NCBI GenBank assembly: GCA_040182905.1
Contig: JARQWU010000136.1
Span: 1-26,561, forward strand
Reading direction: 5' to 3'
From: Barthelona sp. PAP020
Lineage: Eukaryota > Metamonada: BaSk clade
DNA length: 26,561 bases
Under the pieces are notes generated by a model. The model did not search any database and was not told the DNA's origin. It worked only from the letters and a program-made list of their open reading frames with translations. A program made the position numbers and the translations under genes. This document shows, in pieces, positions 1 to 8,381 of the stretch. Numbering within the stretch: position 1 is the stretch's first letter; each line of letters starts with the position of its first letter.

Positions 1-309
1 AAAAATTTTGGAAAAATTTTCCATTCCTATTTTTTTGTATTTTTGCAAAAGCAAAATTTTAAAGTTTAAACTTTACCTCAGAAAATCTAAAGTTTTTCAA
101 CAGATCAATCAGGCCTCGAAAGTCTTTAACCAAATAAACACATTTCTTTCTTATTCACTCATACGCACAGTGCTTCTTGGCTTGGAAATAAAAGGCCTGA
201 TTGATCTGTTTATATTTTTAATTTTTCAAAAATAATAGTCAAAACTTTAAAATTTTGCTTTTGTTAGATACAAAAAACAGGAGGAAAGAAAATTTTCCCA
301 AAATTTTCA
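1..309. repeat. Foldback (MITE-like) element with long inverted arms
   Basis: The two ends are diverged inverted copies of each other. About 70 bases at the left (1-70) match the reverse complement of about 241-309, including the shared core AAAGCAAAATTTTAAAGTTT. An inner 16-bp arm at 101-116 (CAGATCAATCAGGCCT) is perfectly complementary to 193-208. Both pairs centre near 155, so the whole unit can fold into one imperfect hairpin. No transposase or credible coding frame lies inside. I infer a non-autonomous foldback or MITE-like element. Its true left edge may lie outside the window, and I could not define a target-site duplication. Confidence 0.65.
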
Positions 310-341
310 CATTTGAGCGTCAAAAATTGAATTTCATTTCA

Positions 342-674
342 TCAATTTTCCCAAAGATCCTGGAATTCAGATTGAAATATGTTGGAATGAGTCTTCTGAG
401 TTTTTTTTCTGTGTAAATATAGTTGTTTCCTCAACGTCTTTTTTGATGTTCTTTTATTCAAGTAGTTTGCAGCAAAGCAAACAAATTTCGCAAAAGAAAC
501 AATGTAAATGTGTTTAAGGTTTTTTCTTGCAATTTTTGATGTTAACAGACTCATAGATTGAAAGATGAATGACAGTAAAAAATCAAATGACTCATAATAA
601 GAAGAATGTAAGTCTAATCCCCACAAACCTAAAGTATTTCTGTTTTCTTCTTTTGAGGTTTCTAAACCATCCAC
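342..674 (-). CDS. Doubtful 110-residue open frame
   Basis: An ATG-started frame of 110 codons on the minus strand lies between the foldback element and a dispersed repeat. Its product is Ser/Lys/Leu rich with no motif I recognise. A run this long is uncommon by chance in such AT-rich DNA, which is the only argument for it. Its 5' end overlaps the start of the ~100-bp dispersed repeat at 661-760, so it may be repeat-derived or a decayed fragment. Probably not a functional gene. Confidence 0.15.
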   Translation of the reverse strand: MDGLETSKEENRNTLGLWGLDLHSSYYESFDFLLSFIFQSMSLLTSKIARKNLKHIYIVSFAKFVCFAANYLNKRTSKKTLRKQLYLHRKKTQKTHSNIFQSEFQDLWEN

Positions 675-760
675 GCAAAAGGAACCAGTTTTATATGCTT
701 ACAAACTCTAATGAGGAACAATAAAGGTCTTTAAGCATATGTTCTTATGTCCTGTGAATT
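661..760 (+). repeat. Dispersed ~100-bp repeat, copy 1
   Basis: This stretch aligns end to end with two copies near the other side of the window (24686-24787 and 24847-24952). Shared blocks, in order, are TCTRAAC-ATCYA-GCAAAA, a CAAACTCTAA block, GAACAATAAAGGTC, a TTA-AGCAT block and a TTATGTC-TGTGAA block. All three copies are in the same orientation. No coding frame or tRNA-like fold is evident. It is probably an interspersed repeat family or an unrecognised small non-coding element. Confidence 0.55.
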
Positions 761-1600
761 AACGGTGTATAATCTTAATTTCGAAGCAGCCTAGATTAAT
801 CAAAAAAAAAAGTTCCCAAACAAAAATAATCCTTTTGCATATATATTCAATTAGGTTTGAGAAGCAAGAATTCAGAATATTTGATTTTAAAAGAAAGCAA
901 AATTTTAAAGTTTGAAAGTTTGAAAGTTTTGTAAAACATTTGGGTTTTCAACTTAAAAACAGCATAAATATACTTTGCTCTTAAACTTCTTGTCCTTGAT
1001 ATTGACTGCACTGTTAGGGAATAATTTGGTCTAAAAAGCAGACAATCCAACCAATTAGTTACCAACAGCAATAATTAAAAACAAATGTTGGTAGTCGAAA
1101 TTAATTCTTGGTTTCATCAGTTTTTTTTGGTTGGGTGAAGCTTGAAAATCACAAAACAATTAAATTAGTTCTTTTCCTTTCGTAAGCTGAATTTTTTTGC
1201 CCAAAATAATATTCAGAAAAGAAAAATTTGCACACCCGTGATAATTCCCTACAGAAATACTATCAAATCAAAACAAATGTGGATTAAGGTTCAAACACAA
1301 CAAGAACTGGAAAACTTATCAGGGATTTTTCACTTCTGTTCTGAAGAAGATTAGCTCAAAGTTGGCTTTAAAGTTTTCGATTTGACACAAACAACAAAAT
1401 CAATCATAAATCTTTACAAAAGTGTGTAATTATGAAACATATGTCCAAACAAAGCAAGAACAGAACATTTCCTGCGCCTCCAATAGATAAATACTTGGAG
1501 CATAAACATACTGAACACCAATAGCACTATAATGAAATCATCTCTATTGTGAAAAGTTGAATGAAAGAGTATGAGGCTTGTTAAAAAGGAAAGCACTGGA
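761..1600. other. AT-rich spacer downstream of the ankyrin kinase
   Basis: I see no convincing gene here. At 894-913 there is a 20-base exact match to the foldback-arm core (AAAGCAAAATTTTAAAGTTT), followed by a short GTTTGAAA tandem. The open frames at 847-1071 and 1414-1596 on the minus strand are short, hydrophobic and without motifs, and I treat them as chance. The 3' flank of the ankyrin kinase gene (minus strand) ends here. Confidence 0.5.
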
Positions 1601-4489
1601 TCAATTGTAGAATGGGTGCAGAAGTTCTAGAATTTGGGTATGACCGTTGGTTCGAGCAATATCTATTGGGGTCAATCCTTGATCAGTTTTGAGGTTGACA
1701 TTGGCCCCATGATCCAGAAGCATTTTGACGATGACGAGATGTCCATGTTCACAACTGCCATATAATGGAGAAGCACCATCGTTTCTACAGAAATTAACAT
1801 CAGCCATATAACCCAAGAGCATTTTGGCAACATCATAATGACCTCTTTCACAACTAATATATAATGGAGAATGACCATCATTCATATTTAAATTGATATC
1901 ACCACCACAATCCAATAGCATTTTGGCAACATCAAGATGACCTTGTTGACAACTGATGAACAATGGAGAAGCACCCTCATTCACACACAAATTAATATCA
2001 GCCCCATGATCCAAGAGCATTTTAGCAACGTCAAAATGACCATTTTGACAACTGATGTACAATGGAGAAGAACCATTGTTATTGCATGAACTAACATCAG
2101 CCCCATGATCCAAGAGCATTTCGGCAACATCAAGATGATCATTTTCACAACTAGCATGTAATGGAGACCATCCATACTCATTACACAAATTAACATCAGC
2201 TCCATGATCCAAGAGCATTTCGGCAACATCAAGATGACCATTTCGACAACTGATGTACAATGGAGACCAACCATCATTTGTACACAAACCAACATCAGCC
2301 CCATGATCCAAGAGCATTTCGGCAACATCAAGATGATCATTTTCACAACTAGCATGTAATGAAGACCATCCATACTCATTACACAAATTAACATCAGCTC
2401 CATGACCCAAGAGCATTTCGGCAACATCAAGATGACCATTGCAACAACTGATGTACAATGAAGAGCGACCATCATTCGTACACAAACCAACATCAGCCCC
2501 ATGATCCAAGAGCATTTTGGCGACATCAAGATGACCATTTTGACAACTACGATGTAATGGAGACCATCCATCATTCATACACAAACTAACATCAGCTTTA
2601 TGATCCAAGAGCATTTTGGCGACATCAAGATGACCATTGTAACAACTGATGTACAATGGAGAAGCACCATCATTCGTACACAAACTAACATCAACCCCAT
2701 GATCCAAGAGCATTTCGGCAACATCAAGATGACCATTGTAACAACTACGATGTAATGGAGACCATCCATCATTCATACACAAACTAACATCAGCTCCATG
2801 ATCCAAGAGCATTTCGGCAACATCAAGATGACCATTGCAACAACTGATGTACAATGAAGAGCGACCATCATTCGCACACAAACTAACATCAGCCCCATGA
2901 TCCAAGAGCATTTCGGCAAAATCAAGATGACCATTGCAACAACTGATGTGCAATGGAGAAGCACCATCATTCGCACACAAACTAACATCAGCCCCATGAT
3001 CCAAGAGCATTTTGGCAAGGTCAAAATGACCTTTTTCACAACTGACGTACAATAGAGAAAATTCATCATTCGCACACAAACTAATATCAGCTCCATGATC
3101 CAAGAGCATTTCGGCAACATCAAGATGACCATTGTAACAACTGACATATAATGGAGAACAATCATCATTAGGACACAAATTAATATCAGCCCCATGATCC
3201 AAGAGCATTTCGGCAACATCAAGATGACCATTTTGACAACTAATGTACAATGGAGAAAATCCATCATTCACATATAAATTAACATCAGCCTTAAAATCCA
3301 ACAAAAACTCAACAACGTTAATATGCCCATTGAAACAAGCTCCCCAAAGAGATGTCCTTCCTTCCTTTCCCTGTTTGTTCACATCCTCACCAGCTTTGAT
3401 ACACTGTTTAACAACCTCCAAATTCCCCTCCAATGCAGCCTGATAAATCTTCTTTGGAAGACCATTATCTTCAAATCCATCCACATCAAACCCATTTGGA
3501 ACAAAAACTTGATCCATATCATGCTTAACATAAGGGCCAATCACACTTTGCATTGTGTCAACAAGCATCTTCAGATAATCCGTAATCAACTCGAATGACG
3601 GACGCTTGTTAGGATCTTTATCCAAACACAACTTTACAATACCATGACCAGGAACCGAATCAATCATCTCGTCTGAATAGGGTAATTTCCCATTTAGCAA
3701 ATTTCTATAAACTTTACGATCATCAATTCCCTCAAAAGGACAAACGGTTGTCATTATATACAACATCATCACCGCAAACGCCCACACATCCACTGCCTTT
3801 CGATTAATTTCATCTTCGTTTTCCCAGGCGACAATTTCAGGAGCAATGTATGCAACAGAACCCACCATGGAAACCATTGAAAAACTGTTGGCATTTTTTA
3901 CAGTCCCAAAATCGCTCAAAGCTGGAATAAACTTCCCCCTTATCTTCCTCAAAAGAACGTTGTTAGGCTTCAGGTCACCATGAACTAAGCCGCATTCGTG
4001 ACAGTAGTCCATTGTGGAAGCAACCTGCATGAGTATTGTCAGCTTTTCCATCAACGAAAGGTTGGGTATTTCATGCTCAAGAACTGAATCACAAAATTCC
4101 ATGACTATCCCAACCTTGCCATTCATTTTGGTTACGCCATGAATTTGACGAATGCAAGGATGATGCAGTGCCATTGGCACGCATTCTTTAAGAAAATCAT
4201 GGTCTGTAGGCTTCTTGTGAAATAACTTAATTATGACAACAATCCCATATCTTTCAGCTGTGCATAAGAATCCAAATGCGCCTGTTGCAAAATGAGGGTC
4301 AAGTATCTTAATAGTAGATCCAAGAATTTCGGTGGGTTTCAGGGAATTCATAATCTCTGTAAATGATTCTACATTGGGTACCCGATTTTTGCCTTTTGAT
4401 CGCCAGTTTGCCACAAAAATTATATCCTTTTCTTTTTCCTTCCATTCAATTGTCTTTCTGAAGAATGGAACATCAGTGTTAACAACCAT
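1601..4489 (-). CDS. Ankyrin-repeat protein kinase
   Basis: A 962-residue protein predicted to phosphorylate Ser/Thr (or Tyr) targets recruited by a long ankyrin solenoid; soluble, with no signal peptide or membrane segment. The kinase domain spans about residues 58-310: a loose Gly-rich loop (TGAFGF, 69-74), the ATP-anchoring Lys in VVIIK (K88), the catalytic loop HGDLKPNN (170-177, D172), DFG (193-195), APE (216-218) and the late conserved Arg R296. HRD appears as HGD, which is tolerated in TKL-like kinases, so activity looks possible. Residues 343-962 form 19 ankyrin repeats of 33 residues, with degenerate capping repeats at both ends. The ATG at 4487-4489 opens the frame and an upstream A-rich leader precedes it. 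The substrate is unknown. Ankyrin-kinase fusions are common in amoebae and flagellates. Confidence 0.9.
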   Translation of the reverse strand: MVVNTDVPFFRKTIEWKEKEKDIIFVANWRSKGKNRVPNVESFTEIMNSLKPTEILGSTIKILDPHFATGAFGFLCTAERYGIVVIIKLFHKKPTDHDFLKECVPMALHHPCIRQIHGVTKMNGKVGIVMEFCDSVLEHEIPNLSLMEKLTILMQVASTMDYCHECGLVHGDLKPNNVLLRKIRGKFIPALSDFGTVKNANSFSMVSMVGSVAYIAPEIVAWENEDEINRKAVDVWAFAVMMLYIMTTVCPFEGIDDRKVYRNLLNGKLPYSDEMIDSVPGHGIVKLCLDKDPNKRPSFELITDYLKMLVDTMQSVIGPYVKHDMDQVFVPNGFDVDGFEDNGLPKKIYQAALEGNLEVVKQCIKAGEDVNKQGKEGRTSLWGACFNGHINVVEFLLDFKADVNLYVNDGFSPLYISCQNGHLDVAEMLLDHGADINLCPNDDCSPLYVSCYNGHLDVAEMLLDHGADISLCANDEFSLLYVSCEKGHFDLAKMLLDHGADVSLCANDGASPLHISCCNGHLDFAEMLLDHGADVSLCANDGRSSLYISCCNGHLDVAEMLLDHGADVSLCMNDGWSPLHRSCYNGHLDVAEMLLDHGVDVSLCTNDGASPLYISCYNGHLDVAKMLLDHKADVSLCMNDGWSPLHRSCQNGHLDVAKMLLDHGADVGLCTNDGRSSLYISCCNGHLDVAEMLLGHGADVNLCNEYGWSSLHASCENDHLDVAEMLLDHGADVGLCTNDGWSPLYISCRNGHLDVAEMLLDHGADVNLCNEYGWSPLHASCENDHLDVAEMLLDHGADVSSCNNNGSSPLYISCQNGHFDVAKMLLDHGADINLCVNEGASPLFISCQQGHLDVAKMLLDCGGDINLNMNDGHSPLYISCERGHYDVAKMLLGYMADVNFCRNDGASPLYGSCEHGHLVIVKMLLDHGANVNLKTDQGLTPIDIARTNGHTQILELLHPFYN
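1604..3463 (-). repeat. 99-bp tandem repeats encoding ankyrin repeats
   Basis: Nineteen in-frame 33-codon units lie inside the ankyrin kinase. The middle units are very similar at the DNA level. Units 7-14 (about 2078-2869) also show a 198-bp dimer period: 2132-2242 and 2330-2440 differ at about two positions, and the block around 2549 recurs around 2747. This indicates recent expansion by two-unit duplications. The outer units are more diverged, as expected when a tandem array grows from its centre. Confidence 0.9.
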
Positions 4490-6266
4490 CGTCTAAAAAA
4501 AAAAGGAATTTGAAAAAGCTAAAAATGAATTTGATCCTTTTAAAACTCTTCAATATTTTTCCAGGAACAATCAGTCAATGTTTTGGAGCAGCCATTGTTG
4601 AAGTGAGATGAAATATATTATTAGGCATCTGTGAGATATTTTATTCACTGTGTTCATCAATTCTTTGTTAGGATTTATTTTATCGAGTTTATACGGACAA
4701 CTATGCCTTTAATATTGATTTAAATACCGTGAAGATGATGTTAGAAAATGATAATTGCATCTTGTAATGACATTTGTTCGATTATTTGTATTAATTTTGT
4801 AAATCATCGTTTCAATGCATGTTTACACATTTTTCAGTGAAATTATTTCTTTGGTTGTATTTATAATCAAGGGATTCAAAACTTAAGCCAAAAACTCTCT
4901 TCTTTGTGTTGGTTAAAAAGTCCACTTGTTGTTTCTTCTTTATTGTACAATCTTTTCTTTTTCCTTTCCTTTCATATTGCAATATTCAGTGGTTGAAAAT
5001 ACGCCTACAAATTAGATTAATACTTTGTGGAATTGCATTTTCAATTTTTTTCATAATGACAGTTTCTGAGATTAGGTACACCAAATTAACATCATTCAAC
5101 ATTTGTGAGGATTTAAATAATGTTTCATGTTGCACTTGTTGATTTTGATCAATTCCCATTTTCTGTCAAATTAGTTGGATAAGGGAGGCAATAGTGATGT
5201 TTAACAGAAAAATACTTTCAACCATAAGACTAAAAATAAAAATTGACATTGATATTTTGCATTAATTTGCTATCATTGAAACTGATTCAACTGAAGGTTA
5301 AGTATGAAGTTTGTTCACATTAAACAGCCATTTTCAAAAGGAAAGGTGTTTAAAAAACATCTTACAAGTATCAATGTTACATAGACTTAGGAGTTGTTGA
5401 TATCAACCTTTTTGGAAATGAAAAATGAATTTTTTTTGATAAAAAAACCAATCAACTACTCCTTGTCGTATCATTTTCTTTATTGGACAATGAATTGAAC
5501 TGTTTCAAAAAGCTAAAAAAGAAGTTGAAAATAGATTTATTGTTTTTCATTTTTTCATTTATCCATGTTCAACTTTCAACAAAATAGAAAGATCAAAACA
5601 ATTAGAGAAAAAAACATTTCAAGAACAGTAGAAAAATAATTACAAAGCTAGAGGAAAACCATACCATAAAGAATGACATCCAAATCTTTTTTTGCAGCAA
5701 ATCTAAATAATTTCTTTGAACATTAACCAAGTTTGCCATTAGGAAATTTACATTGAGAAGGTATTTTAAACAGATACCCTATTTAATTTCAAAAATTGAA
5801 CACATGTTTGTTTTGCAAAATTTATATCTTGTTCAAAAGTCCACAACAATGTACGGGATTTTTCACCACTAATTAAAAGAATGTTCTAAAATCTAAATAG
5901 AACTATTCAGTTAATTGTCAATGAACTCCATTTTTATATGATTAAACAATGGTAGATACTTTCAAATATTGCATGAACTTCATTCTCAAATATTCACCAC
6001 AAAAATTAAAAGAAATTGGCATAAATTCCCCATAATAACCCATAATAACCCATTAATAATCGAATGGATTGAATGACTCCCAATGTAGTTAATCAAAAAA
6101 ATGAAAGCAAAATTCTATTCCAAATAAATTTTGTAAATATTTGCACTGAACTGGTTTTTTCATCAAAAATTGACTTTGATGGAAATATTTGAATCTTTTG
6201 ATTTAGGAAAAATTTGGAAATTTTTTGGCTTTGGATTCTTTTCTAAATTTTTTTCACCAGTTTAAA
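4490..6266. other. Long divergent intergenic region
   Basis: This spacer separates two genes transcribed away from each other, so it should carry both promoters. I recognise no conserved promoter box. Small structures seen: a perfect 12-bp palindrome GTTGATATCAAC at 5396-5407; a near-perfect 12-base inverted pair at 5390-5401 and 5451-5462 with a 49-base loop; and a 10-bp tandem at 6029-6058. The open frame at 4906-5142 starts with TTG and is low-complexity and hydrophobic; I do not call it a gene. Confidence 0.5.
6029..6058. repeat. Three tandem copies of a 10-bp unit
   Basis: CCCATAATAA occurs twice exactly, then once with changes (CCCATTAATA). It lies about 210 bases upstream of the WD40 gene's ATG. 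It may be a simple microrepeat or a clustered protein-binding site; nothing else supports a function. Confidence 0.6.
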
Positions 6267-8381
6267 ATGTCTTTGGGATCAAGTGATGAAATAGGGAAAA
6301 TTATACGTGGTATTTTTCCACCTAAAATTGATGAAAATAGTGTGAGATTGATTGGGGGACTTCGGAATTATTCCATATATGATAGTGAATACTCATTAGA
6401 TGGTAAAATGTTGGTTGTTGGTGGTCATCATCAGGCTCATGTTATTGATGTGGAAACTGGAGAATTTAACCATATTTTCAAGGATCATTCGAAGGATGTT
6501 TTTGGTGTCACTTTTTCACCAAATGGACAAAAGGTGGCCACATGTTCAGATGATGGTTATATTGTTGTGTACAGCCTTCCAGATTTCTCCATTGTGCGAA
6601 GGTTTGTTTGCAATAGCATTCATTATTATGCTCCTAATTTTTGTATTTGTTTTTCTGTTTGTTCAAATTATGTGTATTGTGGGTTTGAGGAAGGATACCT
6701 TAAAAAAAGGGATCTAAATGGTAATAGTGTCTTGGAGAAGAGATTACATAATTCTCGTATTAACAGTGTAAAAATTTCACCAGATGGTGAGTATATTTTA
6801 ACTGGAAGTCATGATAAAACTGCAAAATTAATCAATGCTGACAATTTTGATCTTATTCGAACATTCAATCAATGTGGATATGTTAGAACGGTTGATTTCC
6901 ATCCAACAAAAAGAATAATTGCTGTTGGTGATGAATCAAAGAAAGTCAAACTTTGGGACATGGATGATGGATCTCTTATTCATGCATTTGATTTGGGTGG
7001 TCAAGTATGGTGTCTTCATTTCTTACCACCTGATATCCTACTTATTATGTCTGGTGATGGCTATATTACATCATTCAATGTTGAAACCTATCAGCAAATT
7101 CAAAAGGTGCATTGTGGTTGTGATGCTTCCAAATTTTCTTTTGCTTTGTCTCCAGACAAAACACAAATAGCGTGTGGAAAATGCACAAATAATACAATAA
7201 AATTATTCAACATCATTTGTGATATCCCAAATCCCCTTCAAAATAATCAAAAATCAGCCCTAATTGAGCTCTCACGTCCTCATGGTAATGTTGTATCCTA
7301 TTTAATTGCGAACTGTCGATTAAAACACACTGATACTATCATTGTTGAACTTTTATCATCAGGAATTTGTCTTTCAGCAGAAGAAGCCAATGAATTTATG
7401 CAAGTTGACATGGATATTGTTCTATATAATGCAGCTAATGGTGGAAATATGTTGAAATCTTTCTCACCCAACAATTTGTTCCAAAATTTCTTAGAATTTC
7501 AAAAATCGAATCCTCAAAAAGCAAATAAATATGCCTCAAATCATTTAAAATTGCTAATAGACAACCAAAAACCGAAAAATCTGCTACTTTTAACAAAGAT
7601 GTTCCCTGCCTATGCCAAATCCCTCTTTGATACACAAGAAGGAGAACCGTTTGTCAATAAACTTGTTGGTTATTCAAAAAACGTTAAAAGAGTGGTATCC
7701 ACTGTTATGTCCAGTTCAAACCAGCAAGAAGCTTGCAGCCTTATTCTATTGTTATTAAAACATGGACTTTGGCTTTGTTATGATGAATATGTTTTGATAC
7801 AATATCTTTTAGATGATGAAATATGTGACATAAACTTCAAAAATGGTGGAAATCTGAAGTTTCCTCACTTTTCTTTGTTTTATATATTCAATCGGTTTTC
7901 TTTTTCTAATTTGATGAATTTAACACCAAATAAACACCCTCAAGAACTTAGCAACTTGTTTGATTTTATGGTTGAACACAAAAAGCTATTGGATCAAACT
8001 GATGTGACAGAAATATGTGTCTTTTTGGAAGCATATCCGATTTTTACCAAGCTTCTTTTTGAAAAAATTGTTCCAAAGTTATCCAACACAGCCCGATTAG
8101 CTTTCCTTGAACTTTTGCCAAAAATCATCATTCTTGAATTTCCAGCAATTGTTAGACCGTTTTCTCAAAAGATAGAAATGATTTGTGATTTGAATGAAAA
8201 AAATAGACAACAGAACATGCGTATTGATTCACTTGTGGAGGAAATAAAATTGCAAAAAATTCAACTTGAACGAGTTACATCCTGTTGCATCACTAGTTCA
8301 AAACCAGTCAACAAATCTAAACTCTCAAAACCAGCAAATTGTGGAACCAAACCAACAACCATCCCAAGACAATATTGTTGA
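6267..8381 (+). CDS. WD40-repeat protein, N-terminal part of a probable WD40-kinase-HECT fusion
   Basis: From the ATG at 6267 the product is 704 residues. The open frame extends upstream to 6225, but only through a TTG codon, so I use the first ATG. Residues about 34-315 form a seven-bladed WD40 propeller, with typical blade cores such as GVTFSPNGQKVATCSDDG and SVKISPDGEYILTGSHDK. It is presumably a protein-docking platform. Residues about 320-670 are helical, of no family I recognise, ending in a coiled-coil start (about 655-685). The last ~30 residues are Ser/Lys/Pro low complexity and look like out-of-frame translation. The next frame (8266-10800) overlaps by 116 bases and continues with a Gln/Asn-rich linker and more helices. 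I infer that the true protein shifts frame near 8250-8265. Confidence 0.75.
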   Translation: MSLGSSDEIGKIIRGIFPPKIDENSVRLIGGLRNYSIYDSEYSLDGKMLVVGGHHQAHVIDVETGEFNHIFKDHSKDVFGVTFSPNGQKVATCSDDGYIVVYSLPDFSIVRRFVCNSIHYYAPNFCICFSVCSNYVYCGFEEGYLKKRDLNGNSVLEKRLHNSRINSVKISPDGEYILTGSHDKTAKLINADNFDLIRTFNQCGYVRTVDFHPTKRIIAVGDESKKVKLWDMDDGSLIHAFDLGGQVWCLHFLPPDILLIMSGDGYITSFNVETYQQIQKVHCGCDASKFSFALSPDKTQIACGKCTNNTIKLFNIICDIPNPLQNNQKSALIELSRPHGNVVSYLIANCRLKHTDTIIVELLSSGICLSAEEANEFMQVDMDIVLYNAANGGNMLKSFSPNNLFQNFLEFQKSNPQKANKYASNHLKLLIDNQKPKNLLLLTKMFPAYAKSLFDTQEGEPFVNKLVGYSKNVKRVVSTVMSSSNQQEACSLILLLLKHGLWLCYDEYVLIQYLLDDEICDINFKNGGNLKFPHFSLFYIFNRFSFSNLMNLTPNKHPQELSNLFDFMVEHKKLLDQTDVTEICVFLEAYPIFTKLLFEKIVPKLSNTARLAFLELLPKIIILEFPAIVRPFSQKIEMICDLNEKNRQQNMRIDSLVEEIKLQKIQLERVTSCCITSSKPVNKSKLSKPANCGTKPTTIPRQYC
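8248..8381 (+). other. Frame-switch zone between WD40 part and kinase/HECT part
   Basis: The upstream frame is open to the TGA at 8379-8381. The downstream frame is open back to a TAA at 8245-8247. A switch of +1 anywhere between joins them. A run of six A at 8254-8259 is the natural candidate: with one A fewer, the coiled coil reads directly into the Gln/Asn-rich linker and on to the kinase. The first ATG of the downstream frame is only at 8497, in the middle of a helix, and there is no intergenic space, which argues against two separate genes. Options are a sequencing homopolymer error, a true one-base insertion (pseudogene) or +1 frameshifting. I found no GT-AG pair of the right length for an intron. 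Confidence 0.6.

Noticed and set aside
8-235. A 75-codon plus-strand frame
   Set aside because: It starts with TTG, lies wholly inside the foldback element and has only Lys/Phe/Leu low complexity.
1672-3267. Several long minus-strand frames in another register through the ankyrin region
   Set aside because: The 99-bp unit is a multiple of three, so a register open in one unit is open in all. The products are repeated Met/Val/Leu/Cys-rich strings with no domain.
1604-3463. Regular repeats that might be taken for a CRISPR-like array
   Set aside because: The units are 99 bp, contiguous, in frame and encode ankyrin repeats. There are no unique spacers, and the host is eukaryotic.
4906-5142. A 78-codon plus-strand frame with hydrophobic segments
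   Set aside because: It starts with TTG, has no motif, and AT-rich DNA readily yields hydrophobic chance frames.
8250-8262. A -1 ribosomal slippery heptamer at the A-run
   Set aside because: In the zero frame the codons are CAA AAA ATT, which is not an X XXY YYZ heptamer, and the needed shift is +1.
8248-8381. An intron joining the two frames
   Set aside because: The obvious short GT-AG pair (8274-8296) is 23 bases, too short and of the wrong length modulo three to restore the frame.
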